Below are positions 26,901-39,200 of a stretch of 64,000 nucleotides of DNA, piece by piece. Below the pieces are notes generated by a model that was not told the origin of the DNA, did not search any database, and was given only the letters and a program-made list of their open reading frames with translations. The stretch spans positions 23,171,533 through 23,235,532 of the forward strand of contig CM067508.1 in NCBI GenBank assembly GCA_034509495.1, given 5' to 3'. The number at the start of each line of letters is the position of its first letter. The first letter of the stretch is position 1. The DNA is from Acestrorhynchus altus. Lineage: Eukaryota; Chordata; Actinopteri; Characiformes; Acestrorhynchidae. The translations under genes and the position numbers were made by a program.

Positions 26901-27568
26901 ATATGGCAGCCAGCTGCTGGAGCTCCTGGAGAGTGAGCGGTTCTCACAGCGCCCCTTGCTGGTCCATGCCTTTTCAATTGGAGGTTACACATTTGCCCAG
27001 ATGCTTATTCATATTGCCAAAGATTCCCAAAGATTCCAGGGCATGAATGGCAGGATCAGAGGACAAATTTATGACAGTCTTGTTGTGGGCTCACTGGAGC
27101 GCATGGCGATTGGTGAGTATGGAGAGAGAGTGTGTTACTTGTCCAATTTTGACTATATGGTAACAGTAATACAATACAGCTGTAATTATGTTAAATCTGT
27201 TTTCAGGTGTGAGTCAGAATTTGTTTCCCCGATGGGGGAGTTTGGTAAAGCATGCCAGCTTGCTTTATTTCCAAATTTTCAAACACCAGACCGTGGACTA
27301 CTTCAACATGGCCATTGACGCATTCTGGAATACACCCATTGCAGCTCCTGCTCTATTCTTCTTCTGTGACAATGATGTCCTGTGTGACCCAGAGACTCTG
27401 GAGGAAATGCTGGAACACTGGACAAAACGGGGCATTTCTGTGACCAGCAAAAAGTGGAAAAATTCCATTCATGCAGCCCATCTGCGTGCCCATCCTGTAG
27501 AGTACATGTCTGTCTTGGAAAACTTTCTCCACTCTCTCAACATGGTGCAACTCAAGGCCAAATTGTGA
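23919..27568 (+). CDS. TMEM53/DUF829-like alpha/beta-hydrolase, three exons, with N-terminal leader
   Basis: Coding exons are 23919-24031, 26622-27112 and 27207-27568. They join with GT-AG introns in phases 2 and 1 to give 321 aa. The body (from about residue 43) resembles the TMEM53/DUF829 family: a hydrophobic strand then PWLG (about residues 90-93), a nucleophile elbow HAFSIGG with Ser156, an acidic motif CDNDVLCD (Asp256/Asp258) and a C-terminal NSIHAAHLRAHP with His290/His293. A Ser-Asp-His triad is therefore possible; the substrate is unknown. The first 42 residues, contributed by exon 1, are rich in Arg and Ser with no acidic residue before Glu8, and look like a mitochondrial presequence; translation could instead start at Met43 in exon 2. 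The gene lies just upstream of rbm28 on the same strand. Human TMEM53 is elsewhere, so this is a paralogue, not tmem53 itself. Confidence 0.8.
24032..26621 (+). other. Intron 1 of the TMEM53-like gene
   Basis: A GT-AG intron (GCAG|GTAG, TTTGTAG|G). It contains a decayed Tc1-like element at about 25083-25520. The short open frames in it are not supported as exons because the flanking exons already join in frame. Confidence 0.75.
25083..25520 (+). mobile_element. Decayed Tc1/mariner-type transposon, 5' part
   Basis: Begins 'ttggccataacattaaaacc' and retains ordered words of a common fish Tc1-like element: 'ggcagcatgtgaacagtctg', 'ggatctgagacactttgaca', 'gccagtgaactgga'. The reading frame is broken. 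Shorter fragments of the same family lie at 36717-36900, 49685-49765 and 61855-62060, and reversed pieces near 2002-2210 and 8380-8520. Confidence 0.6.
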
Positions 27569-28132
27569 AACATTCATTTATTTTAACAGGAAAGTAGGTG
27601 CTTAATATACACATTTCTTTTAAATAATCTTTTTTAAACAGATATACACTTTGAAGTTTGTTGTGTGTCTTAACACGTTTTGCCTTAATGTAAGTAATCA
27701 AAACTGTTTAATGCCATTTGTGGGGAGGTGCATTATATATAAGAAATCTTATTGTAATGAACCGTTATAATACCTCTGTTCAGTGATGATACATGTACTG
27801 TACTCTGCTGAAGTAAAAAATACATTTACAGTTCTATGTTTTGTATGTTTTTTTGTTGTTGGAATGTTTTGAATGCACTAACGCAGCATTAGAAGCATTC
27901 TTTCAGGTTTAACTGGTCACTTACAATATGGAATTAAACTGTCATTAATATATTGACATAAAATGTTAATTATATTTATTAATGTGGATGGTACAGTTTT
28001 TTCATTGACATTAAAAGAAACTCAAAGAAAATTCAGGCTTCTGTATTTTTAGATGAAAGCGCTTAATTAGTGGTTGAATATTTTTGTAAATTACAATTAT
28101 ACAGTGTATTTTATATTTACTTTGTTAATACC

Positions 28133-28138
28133 AATAAA
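28133..28138 (+). terminator. Polyadenylation signal of the TMEM53-like gene
   Basis: A canonical AATAAA about 565 bases after the stop codon, in the only sizeable AT-rich stretch before the rbm28 promoter. Inferred from position alone. Confidence 0.5.
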
Positions 28139-28762
28139 CTAAGCTGAAAAGTAATGGAAGTTTGCATTCTTCTTTCACTGCATTTAAATGTGTTGCCTTA
28201 TGTTGCTTATAATTAGATAGAATAATAATAAGAATGACAGCTCACAAACAAAAATAACAAAACTCAACTTTTTATGTAAAATCATTTTTGCTTTTTACTT
28301 TTCAAATGCTGAATCCTGGCCTGAACATCAGCTTAAAAAAGAATATCTTCATAAACCATCTGTCCTAAATGTAGCTTACAAAAACGAGCAGTAAAGATGC
28401 ACTGCTATCAGACATGTCTAATAACTTTAATTCCGCATAAAGGTTGTCACTGTCAGACCAGATTCTCTCTTTTTATGCAAATTCCTTTTTTCTAATTTAC
28501 TTAGACTTTATGATTTAAATTTATGGACCACTATGGACTACTGCCTTACTCTGAGGCTGGCCCTGCAGACCATCAGAGAGGTCTTCACAGCCCACTGGTA
28601 GTCCCCAGACCCACAGGTTGAGAAACATACCATGGGCTGCTTAAGAGAAGCTGATAGAGGCTGTTCATTTAGCAGGGAATATCTTACCAATATTCTTATT
28701 TTCTAACATACTGCTTTAAGTCCTAGAATAGCTTCCTTACACTTTTATTTAGACAGCTACCT

Positions 28763-28918
28763 CTATAAATATACTCTATAAATAAACCCTATAAATATAC
28801 TCTAGAAATAAATTATAAATAAGCCCTATAAATAAACTATAAACTATATACATATACTCTATAAATAAACCCTATAAATAAACCCTTTAAATAAACTCTA
28901 TAAATAAACTATAAATAA
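28763..28918. repeat. Degenerate CTATAAATAAACC tandem array
   Basis: About ten imperfect units related to 'ctctataaataaaccc' between the TMEM53-like gene and rbm28. Some units contain AATAAA, so 3' end prediction here is unreliable. Confidence 0.75.
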
Positions 28919-28959
28919 AAGGACATTTTAACAAGGTGCTATATAACACAACACACAAG

Positions 28960-29151
28960 TCTGACCTCCAGCCCGGTGGGGGGCGCTGTTCCCGAGCCAC
29001 TCCACGTTTAAGGCTTCCGTTGGAGCAGAAACATGTCGGCTGTGTAGGAAAACGTGTGTGTTTACAGTCAGGGCTGTAGCTTGTCGGATTTGCGGTTTCG
29101 GTCTGTTTCGAGGCCCTGGTCTCTTCATCCGGGCTGTGTTCATTTCATCCG
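28960..29151 (+). promoter_or_regulatory. rbm28: rbm28 promoter and 5' leader region
   Basis: A locally GC-richer, TATA-less stretch immediately before the rbm28 start, typical of housekeeping promoters. A four-codon upstream frame (ATG at 29033, stop ending at 29047) would lie in the leader if transcription begins before it. The start site itself cannot be seen. Confidence 0.45.
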
Positions 29152-32100
29152 ATGGCGGCGCTCACTTTGTACGTGTCCAATCTGCCCGCTTCAGCCAGCA
29201 ATGAGCAGCTGGAGGAGCTGTTCTCTGAAGTAGGACCTGTGAAGCGCTGCTTTGTGGTCAAAGAGAAAGGTGAGTCTCTGAAAGGGGCCCTAATCAGAGC
29301 TGTGCTCGAACTCTCCTTTGTGTCGGGTGAAGTCTGTAACCTGTGGTTTGATAAGATCCCAGTGTTTGGTCCAGTTCATGAGTTACAATCCCTTTACTCT
29401 GTTCGAGTGGAGCAGCTGGGCTGTGCTTTGCACAGAGGCCCTAGATTAGACTCATGAGATCAAAGGTGGGGTCTAGTGATTGGGCTGTCTTGGGAAGCCC
29501 AACTGGGTTCTGTTAACAGTACATGCAAATCCACCCAGAGCCCTGCCTACCTGGAACCCCCCTCACCCTCCTGCCACCTGTATGAGCATGTGCTGAGAGA
29601 GCACTTTGAACCAGTGGTTAAATTAGGAGTGTGTCCTGCTAGTTATCAGAACACACAATTGTTGATTGTGAAAATCTTAAGAGGTCTCTGAAGAACCTTC
29701 TCTTCTTTACCATTTAAAATGTGGCTGTATTACATTATGGACCACCTTTATTTTTAAGGATGCATGTAGAGCGACTGTCACTCTGAACATGAGCTTTTGA
29801 TTACAGGAACACAGCTGTTAGTTTCACATTGTATGGCCTTTTACGAAAAACACAAGAATGTAACATCCAAGTACAGTAAGAACTATAAAAACAAGTGTAA
29901 ATTAAATAAGTTAAAATAAGATAGTTGGAAAAACGAGTACCACTAAAATACCACTGCAGCGATAAGTGAGTCACATTGTGGCACAGAGTGGTTCAGTGGC
30001 TGATGATGCCAGCTCTGTGATGCCATGATTGCAGGTTCGAATCCATTGGTCATACTGGTTGTCATCAACAGCCGCAGTCTGGGAAAGCAAAATTAGCCAC
30101 GCTCTCTCCCCACAGCACCCCAGTGTGATGGTGGCTGGCACGGCCATCTGTTGGCCATTGTATCAGACCCAGCACTGTGGCAGCGTGCTGCGGCAGGCTT
30201 CACGTGCATCAGGGGTTTTTTGTCAGGGGCATCATATGTGATAAGAGGAAGAGTAGAATGGGGATGGGGGGGAAATTGGTAACAGTGCACAGCATGATTT
30301 ATGTCTGTTGTTTTTCTAATGTTTTTCCTCAGGTTCAGAGAAATGTCGTGGATTTGGCTATGTTACATACTCCATGGCAGAGGATGCCCATCGAGCTCAA
30401 AAAGAAGTAAAAGAATATGATGGGAATAAAATATCTATAGTTCTAGCAAAGAAAAGACTTTATGATGAGAAGAAAAAACAACGCAAGAAAGGTATGCATC
30501 GTGTGTATGTGTTTGGGTGTGTTCTATTTTAGTTATAGTGTCTACCTAGAGTCTGTTTTCTGGTCTGTATAAATTCTTCTGTAATGTTTTCACAGCCCCA
30601 GAAGAAGCGGAATGTCCAGAGGAGACATCAAAAAAGAAAAGTCCTGAGAAGGCCAAAGGCATAAGGAACAATACAAAGAAAGCCAAGCTTATAATCAGAA
30701 ATCTTAGTTTTCAAGTAAGTGGGTGTGAGCTAATAATAATGAACATTTGTAGTCCAGCCAGGTGTTTTGCTTTGGCGGTCCTTTTCCACTTTGTATGTGC
30801 TCTTGTGATTAAGAGGAGAAGTGATATTGGGGAAATTTCTTGCATCATGTATTGTTATATTTCACATAGTATTAAGTCTGCATTTGAAATGTGTTTGTGA
30901 AGCCCTGTAGTTCCAGTCTTCTGTCAGTGTTTTTGTCTCTTTTAAGTGCTCAGAGGATGATCTCAAAAACGTATTTTCAAAGTTTGGGACAGTCCTGGAA
31001 GTTAAAATCCCCCTCAAACCAGGTAAAACATCACTTTCAAAGCTAGAATAGATTTGAGGAGTAGTGGTGTATGATTTACTGCTGCTGCTGATGTCGAGTC
31101 ATTTTTGATATTATATTTAGTAGCAATGTCTATCTGCACATAAACAACTGTACGCTTTGCTGGTTTGCAGATGGTAAGAAACGAGGCTTTGCATTTGTCC
31201 AGTTTAAAAACATGCTTGAAGCAGGAAGAGCCATAGCAGCAACAAACCTGAAAGAAATTAAAAGTAAGTCTATTTCCAGGCTGAAATACTGCCTTCCAGT
31301 TCACACTGATGTCATTCCATGCCTACTCACTTAATCTGGTAATGTCATTGAGTTCCATCATAGATGAACATATTCAGGCAAAATCTTTTAATGTAATGTA
31401 TGCAATCATGTGAAATTTCATTTTAGAATTTGTGGACACCCCTTCTAATGAATGCATACATCGAGTTGCATTCATTGCTGACACAGATGTGCAAATACAC
31501 ACACAGCTTGTCTAGTCCATATAGAGAAGTACTGTCAATAGAACAGGAGCAGATAACCTGGACCTGTTCGTACTAGGGGGGAGCATTATGACGATATTGT
31601 ATCTATTTGTAATGCTTAGTGTACTGTTCTGGATATTGTCAGTGCTTGTAAAACTTTCACTAACTGCACATTTCATTGCGAAGAGTGTAAATAGCCCTGT
31701 TTAACTGGATGCCCCCCAGCAGTGAGATGTGGAGCAGTGGAACTTTGTTCTCTGGAATTATGCTCGTCCATTCAAAACATTTGAGATGATTTGAGGAGTT
31801 GGGGATGAGGTGAGGATCCAGCATCCTGACCTCATTAACGCTCTTGTCGCTAAATACAATCAGTTCCTTGCATACTCCAAAATCCAGTGCTGCAGATTCT
31901 AGTAGAGTGCCTTCCCTGGAAAGTAGATACAGTAAGACACAAAAGCAGGATACATGTATTAATTATTTATTTAAAAGAAATAGTCATTGACTAGGTGTCC
32001 TAATACTTTTGTCCATATAGCGTAGTTTATATTGTGCTCCACCCTCAAGGGGGTGGGTTCACGTTGAAAGAATATTGCTTTATTAGTGTGTTCTAACACA

Positions 32101-33218
32101 ATCTGTAAGTATTTTATGTATTAATCATGTTGGTCCCTCTTGAACACATATACACACGCAGCCTACAAGCCACTTCCCTGATTGTTTTGTCCTGAACCCT
32201 ATTTTACTTTATTATTTGAGACTTTAATATTTAATAAAAGACATATATATTTATTAGACAATTTTAATATTTGTGTATGCTGTCAAAATCAAAATTGGCA
32301 GGTCAGACATTCCAAAAACAGAACTTTGCAGAAAGAAAATTGGTGTGTATCTAAAACGTATTTTCTTGTAACATCATCAGTTTGATTATTCCTGTTCATG
32401 TAGTAAACCCGGTCAGAAATGCATCTCAGTTCAATCATTCTGTAAATCATTCTGTTAAAACTATCAAAAACCAAATTTTGCATGAGCTGAATTTTTGTAC
32501 TCATTTTTTTCATGGACATGGAAAAAAGGCATCATCCACTCATGTAACCACAATCAGAATTAGTTTATTAATCCCAGAGGGAAATGGCAAAATCTTACAG
32601 CTGTACCCATCTATATTAAATATAAAAATAAAAATAAAAAATAATGTTAAAATATTTATGAAAATGTTGAAAAATGGTTAAGATATGTACATCCAGAATT
32701 ATTGCACAAATGGTAAGCTGAGTTCTGCTCTTAAACCTAATTTTTCTGTTCTCTTCCACAGATAGACAGATAGCTGTAGACTGGGCTATCTCAAAGGATA
32801 AGTATGTTGGTATGCAGTCAGGCGCTGCCTCAGGTACATGGTGTTTTAATTTCTCTTCACAATGCAGGTGGAACTTTTTTTTTTCCTCCATGTGAAACTG
32901 AGTACGATTTGTGTTTTGCAGGAAATAAAAAAGACCCAGAGAGTTCAAAGGAGGCAGTTAATGAAGATGAGTGTGAACCTCCAGAGAAAAAGTAAGAGCT
33001 ACTACGCTCAGTTACATCAATATTTATGAACGTATAGGAGTGTTTGATTAATAATTCTATTAATGTCTTTTAATTAATAGCTCTGATGATAAAATCACTT
33101 TAATCACTGCTCTTAAATTCTGCTCTGACATGCGAGTTAAGTTATCTGATGAACTTTGTCTTTTATGGTCAGGGCCAAACCACAGAAAGAGGAAGATGAG
33201 CACAGTGAATCCCAATCA

Positions 33219-33249
<31 letters not shown>

Positions 33250-36200
33250 GTGGTGGTGATGAGGATGATGATGGAGATCATAATGATGTTGATGACGATG
33301 ACTCTCAGGAGGCTCACAGTGATGACAGTGACAGTGCATCAGATGATGAAGAGGAAGATGCTGATAGTCTTGACGATGCAGAGCAAGACAAAATGGGTAT
33401 GATTCTTCTTTGAAAGATGCTCTATTTATGACATGTCAGATGATTTGGGGGGATCATTATTCATCTGTAATTTGTACTTCAGTAGTTTGTTCATTTCTGT
33501 CTCCAGATAATAAGAAAAAGCCAAAGAAGACCCTCCCTTCAGATGTGAATGAAGGAAGAACTGTCTTCCTCAGGTTAGCATCATTAAACACATGTATCAG
33601 CTAGAAATGAAGAGCAGTCTGACAAAAGAAGGAGCTGTTGGGTTCCAATAAAACTTTAACTGAACTGAAAAGTTTATTGGGCAAAATTATACAATTTATC
33701 TGACACTCTAGTACTCTGTTGGGCCTCTAGCCTTGATACAAGATGAGATACAGTTGGAAATTAAGGCATACAAGTTCTCTATAGCATCCTGCAGATTTTT
33801 GCCCACAGATGTTGCTACCACATCTAAACGTGAAACATGTGATTGATCTCATGATCTCTCTGTCTCTCTCAGAAACTTATCCTTTGACTCTGAGGAGGAG
33901 GGAATCGAGGAAGTTCTCTTACAGTTTGGAGAGCTGAACTATGTGCGGGTGGTGCTGCATCCTGAAACGGGACACTCAAAAGGTTTCTAGCTCAAAAGCC
34001 CTTTGTGATTTTTTTTTTAAGATTGTCCCACAGCTTGTTCTTTTGATTGTCCTCACTTGATTGTTTTCACAGATCATAAAACCTTGTTCGTCTTTGAATC
34101 GGTACATGTCTGTAATTGACTATCACAGCTTATTTGCTTATTGTTTCTTTCTCACTGTCCTTGTCCTTGGCTTTACATCCAGGCTGTGCTTTTGCTCAGT
34201 TCAAATCTAAAGAGGCCGCAGAGAAATGTCTGGCAGCTGCACAGAATGACTCTGAGGTGAGTGTGTATTCGCTTACATTTTTACCCACGGCTGCTGTGGG
34301 TGTTTTCTTAATTTTCTGCAGCTCACTTGGCTCCTGTCTTTTGTGTGTTCCAGACTGGTGGAGTGAAGGTTGATGGGCGGAAGTTAAATATAGTGATGGC
34401 AGTAACCCGAGAGAATGCTGTTCAACTGAAGACAAAGAAAGTGAAACTGCACAAAGGCTCCAGGAACCTGTACCTGGCCAGAGAGGGCTGTGAGTAAAAG
34501 TTGCATAAACCAGAGTGGTGTGTTAAATATTGGTGGCTCATTTGTTTTTGCAGATAAATGGAAAATTGAAAGAACAATTACATGAGAATTGGTATTTTTG
34601 GCTCCTGGGTTCCCCTTGCAGATATGGAGTGTATTTCACTTTTACACCACTGCTGCAAATACAATTTAGCTTTGAGCCCCCCTCAAGGATATGCTTTTAC
34701 ATATTCCTTGCTTGACAGTCTGAGAGATACAGAAGCAGCATCTGAAGTGAAACTGTGGACTTATAGGGTATAATAACATTTACAAGATTTTACACAAATA
34801 TGACTTGGGTTATGCAGTGCCACACAGTTCTGGAGAGAGACGTCTGGCAGCTCCATCACAGTTCCATATTGTGCAGTAGCATCGCTCTGACCTGGAATGG
34901 GAAAGTCAGAGACACCATTATCTGTATCAGTCAGTGGATCAATATAATTCAGAAGCTACTGTTTTAAAGTCATAATGCCGCATAAAATGATGAACCACAC
35001 ATTGAAATAGTGGCTGCATTTTTGTTTGTGCGTACACTGAGGATTGTATAAACATGCTCTGCTCCTGCTGTTAATAGAAAATGTCAGCAGTTGGATGTGT
35101 TTCATGATTTCAGTAAAAGAATAACAGAACTGCTGCTGGCAGCAAATGTTTGTGATGCACATTAATGTAAAATTCTTTATCTTGTCTTTTTAATTTTTTC
35201 TATATCTAGTGATTCGTGATGGAACCAAACCAGCGGAGGGAGTATCCAGCTCTGATATGGCCAAAAGGGCACGGGCAAGTTCAGCAAGCACTACATGTCA
35301 TGATCCATGTTCAGTTTCTTTCTATGTTGCTTTTTTGTGGAAATATTAAATGTGGTAAAAGCTGTTAATGCTCTCCCATGCATTGTGGTTGTCAGCTTGA
35401 GGACCTCAAGAGGGCAAAACTGAAAGATGTGAATGTATTTGTGTCCCGGACAAGACTGTGTATTCATAATCTGCCCAAAAATGTGGACACCCGACGCCTC
35501 CGCCAGCTCTGTATCTCTGCTGCAGGGAGAAGTAAGGATATTCACATTACTGAGGTAAACAAGACCATACACACAACTTCTAAAACACAACAAACAGCAA
35601 AATATTTTCCAAAATACACTGTATATAAATACAGTTTTTCTTTCAGAGTAATGAATCAAATTGCTGGTAACGAAAGCATTGTTATTAAAATATAAGGCAG
35701 CTGTATGTCCCTGTTTTCTATTACATCAACACTAGGTGGCAGTCCCAGTTTATAAGGGCATGGAGATTTGTAGTTTTAGAGCTTGTGTTAGCCATTTGTA
35801 GTACTGGTGTTAAACTGAATTTTGTATTTATTAAAATCACTTATTAAACCTGACATCCCTTCTCTTTCTCACTTTCTCAGTGTCGTGTGATGTATGACCA
35901 GAAGCCAGTGCGTGGTCAGGTGATGGGAAAGTCACTTGGGTATGGTTTTGTGGAGTTCAAGGAGCATGAGCATGCTCTTCAGGCTCTGCGTCACCTTAAC
36001 AACAACCCCAGCATCTTCAGTGATGTCAAGGTCAGTCTGGTTCTGAAGGTTAAAGAATACATTTGTGACTTTGTCATTTTTTTTATACACAAATCTCGAT
36101 TTTATGTTAATTATAGTGGTCGGGGAAAGATTTTTTTTTAGTTGCTGGAGTGTATTATCTTGAAGCAACATTATGTAGCAATAACAGCCAGAAATGAAAA

Positions 36201-39200
36201 AAGTGTACATTTTTGTTTGAATCCACAGAAGGTGTATGTGACCTAAGATATCACCATCCTAAGGTTTCTAAATGGTTATTGGCTTGCATATATATTTCTA
36301 GGGAAAATCTTTATTAGTATAGAACCTTCAGCTTCGATTTATTGATTGATTGATTGATTGACTTGTTCTGAGGTTTGATTCATGTGTGATAAATGTTTTG
36401 ATTACCATATTTTCCAGACTATAAGCCACTACTTTTTTTCCATGCTTTAAACCATGCAGCTTATAATGAGGTGCAGCTTTTTCTTCTTATATATGTTTTT
36501 TTCCAGGGTTTTTTTTTTTAACTTTGCGGGTGCATCTTTTATTCCGGTGCGGCTTATAGTCCAGAAAATATGGTAAATGGTTCTTGGCTTGAGTGTGCAG
36601 TTCTAGGAAAAACGCAATGGGTGAAGAACCACTAAATATAGCTTTTTGATATAAGTTGTATAATATGATATGAGTTATATGCATTTGATTGTTTTCATCT
36701 GCAGTTGTATCTGTCCTGGTCTGAATATATTGGGCGGCAGGTGAACAGTCAGTTCTTCAACACTCTTGAAGTTGATGTGTTTTATAGGAACACTGGGACA
36801 CTTTGATAAGGCTCAAAATAGTATGGTTAGATGGCTGGGTCTGAGCTTCTCCAAAACATCAGGCCTTTTTGGTTGTTCCCAGTATACAGTGGACAGTAAC
36901 TTCCCTGTTCCTGTTAAGAAAAAAAACCACCTGTTAACCGGTGAATGTGTTTGTGTCCTCGAATAAAAACCACAAAACAACCAATCGTCACATTTTGTCC
37001 CACACCCCCCTGGTCCTGCAGCGGTGCTGCATCTGGGAGCATGTAGCTAACTTTGGTTGACTCTCTACAGTTTTTAAGGTCATGATAACCGACCCCAGGT
37101 GTCTATTTCAGACCTTTCACATCTGCAAATTTGGTTCAGACCAAAATGAAAGGTCTAAAAGTCCATACCCCAAACAAACAGGGCAGTGGTACTGCAGGAC
37201 CAGGGATAAGAATCGCTGCAATTAGGAAAGCCTGAAAGCCTGTAATCTTTCCTTACCATTAAATCTGATATACACTCCTGATCAAAACCTTAAGACCATT
37301 TAAAAAATTGCAAGAATTTGCATATTGGATTTAAGAAGGTTCTAAGTAGAGATTCACAATGCTAAATATTTTGAGCAGGCAATTTATTGAAAACAGCAAT
37401 TTAACTGAAATAAGCTGTTCATCAGAAGAAGCCAAAATCTTTTTCTTTCAAGTTTTCATACTATCAAGACCTCCTGATGTCAAAAGCAAAAAAAAAAAAC
37501 CTCACTGACTTTGAGCGAGGCTTCTCACAACATGCCATCACTGCTGAGGTTGGATGCAGTAAGACCATTATTTTGCATTTCGTAAAAAAGGTCCTGATGG
37601 TTATGGTAGACCAACAAGAATTTCACCAGCACTGAGCTGCAGGATCCGATTGGTTGTCTGTCAAGATGTGGGATGATCCTCAACCCAAATTACGGCAATT
37701 ATTGGTGCTGACTGCAGCTCAATAACCATCAGACAGCATCTCGAGTGAAGGGTTTCAGAAACAAAAAACATCTTCAAATGCCACGTCTCCTTCAACGCCA
37801 CAGAATTTTTTGGACTTTGCAAGGGAGCAGCAAACATGGGACAAAAATTTACTGTTAATGTGTGACTATTTCATCATGATTTGGATTTCTCTTTCCTTCA
37901 ATGGAACAATGGAGCTTCAGTTTGTGTAGGGGTGTCAAACAGCAGCTTTCATTGTGGAGATGTTGAAGCAGGCATTCCTCATGACTGAGGGCTCTCGTCT
38001 GTGTAGTAATGATGGGGTTTGCAACAGGACAGTGCTGCAGTTCACAATGCCCACCTGACAAAGAACATCTTCCAGGAGAATAACGTCACTGTTTTGGACC
38101 ATCCCTTCGTGTTCCCCAGATCTTAGTCCGATCGAGAACATAGAAAGCAAGGGAAGTTTACAAAAATGGACATCAGTTCCAGACAGTGGAGGCCCTTCAA
38201 GAGGCCATCTTCAACAATGATACCAATAGCCTCCTTGAAACACTTGCCTCAAGCCTGCCTAACTGATTGTGTGAAGTGAGCTACACATTACTGAGTCTTT
38301 TTTTGACACCTTGATTTCTGTTTTGATGGTTTTATAAATTTTCTTTAGCTGTGGTCTTAAACTTTTGATTTCAGTTAATTTTTTTCCTCAGAAAATTGTC
38401 TGCTCATAATCTTTTGTTTCTTGCTCCCATTTCTCCTTTCAGCCTTGTGAAGCTACCTGGAACCTTCTTAAGATCCAATAGTGCAAATTGCACATTTTTG
38501 CAATTTTTAAACTGGTTTTAAGATTTTGAACAGTAGTATATGAAATTATAATATTGAGTATAACTAACTACTGAGTATAACTTCTAAACCTTCTTAAAGT
38601 TACCTGACTTGGCTCTGTGGAGTAATACAGACAACGCAATACAACATTCAGTATCATAGATGTTGTTAATATATGCAGACTAAAACTTTACAATTCCACA
38701 GCATATAAATGAACTGATATACAGTAGCTATATAAATTAACATGATTTTACATAAGAAATCAAGCAAACCTAACACTAAATGGTGATTGATAGTCCGCAA
38801 TAATGTGCCTGGATTCCACTTGTTTCTGTGAGCTGCAGCAAAGCATTTGCTTCCCTACTCTTTAGCTTTCTTTGTAAAGGGAAATTTCTGAATTCCTGCT
38901 GAATCGGTTTGTAGTCAATCACTCAACAGTTCTTTCCTGTTTTTAATGGTTTTGGATGTTCACAGCTTTCATACTGAATGCAACTCGATCTTTAGACCAC
39001 TCAGTGGGCATGACTGCAGTGATTCCTGCCAGCTGTGACGTTACATGCATTTCCTCTATTACTTATTACATTAGCCTCGTAACTTCAATGCACCAAATGT
39101 GTGCTGGCTGGCTGATTACATTTGCATGAGGAGAAAACTGAATTTGTTTATTCACTTTTTATTTCAAAGAAAGCTGCTAGTGATCACTCTCCAGGCTTTT

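Noticed and set aside
28763..28918. Possible CRISPR-like or regulatory array of AT-rich repeats
   Set aside because: Units are short, degenerate and head to tail without spacers, in a vertebrate genome; it is simple tandem DNA.
29975..30080. Possible tRNA gene with a perfect B-box
   Set aside because: No acceptor, anticodon or D stems can be folded around it; the setting fits a SINE.
36403..36575. Possible microRNA hairpin in rbm28 intron 15
   Set aside because: The palindrome is repeated at 60769-60937 and matches a MITE, not a unique microRNA.
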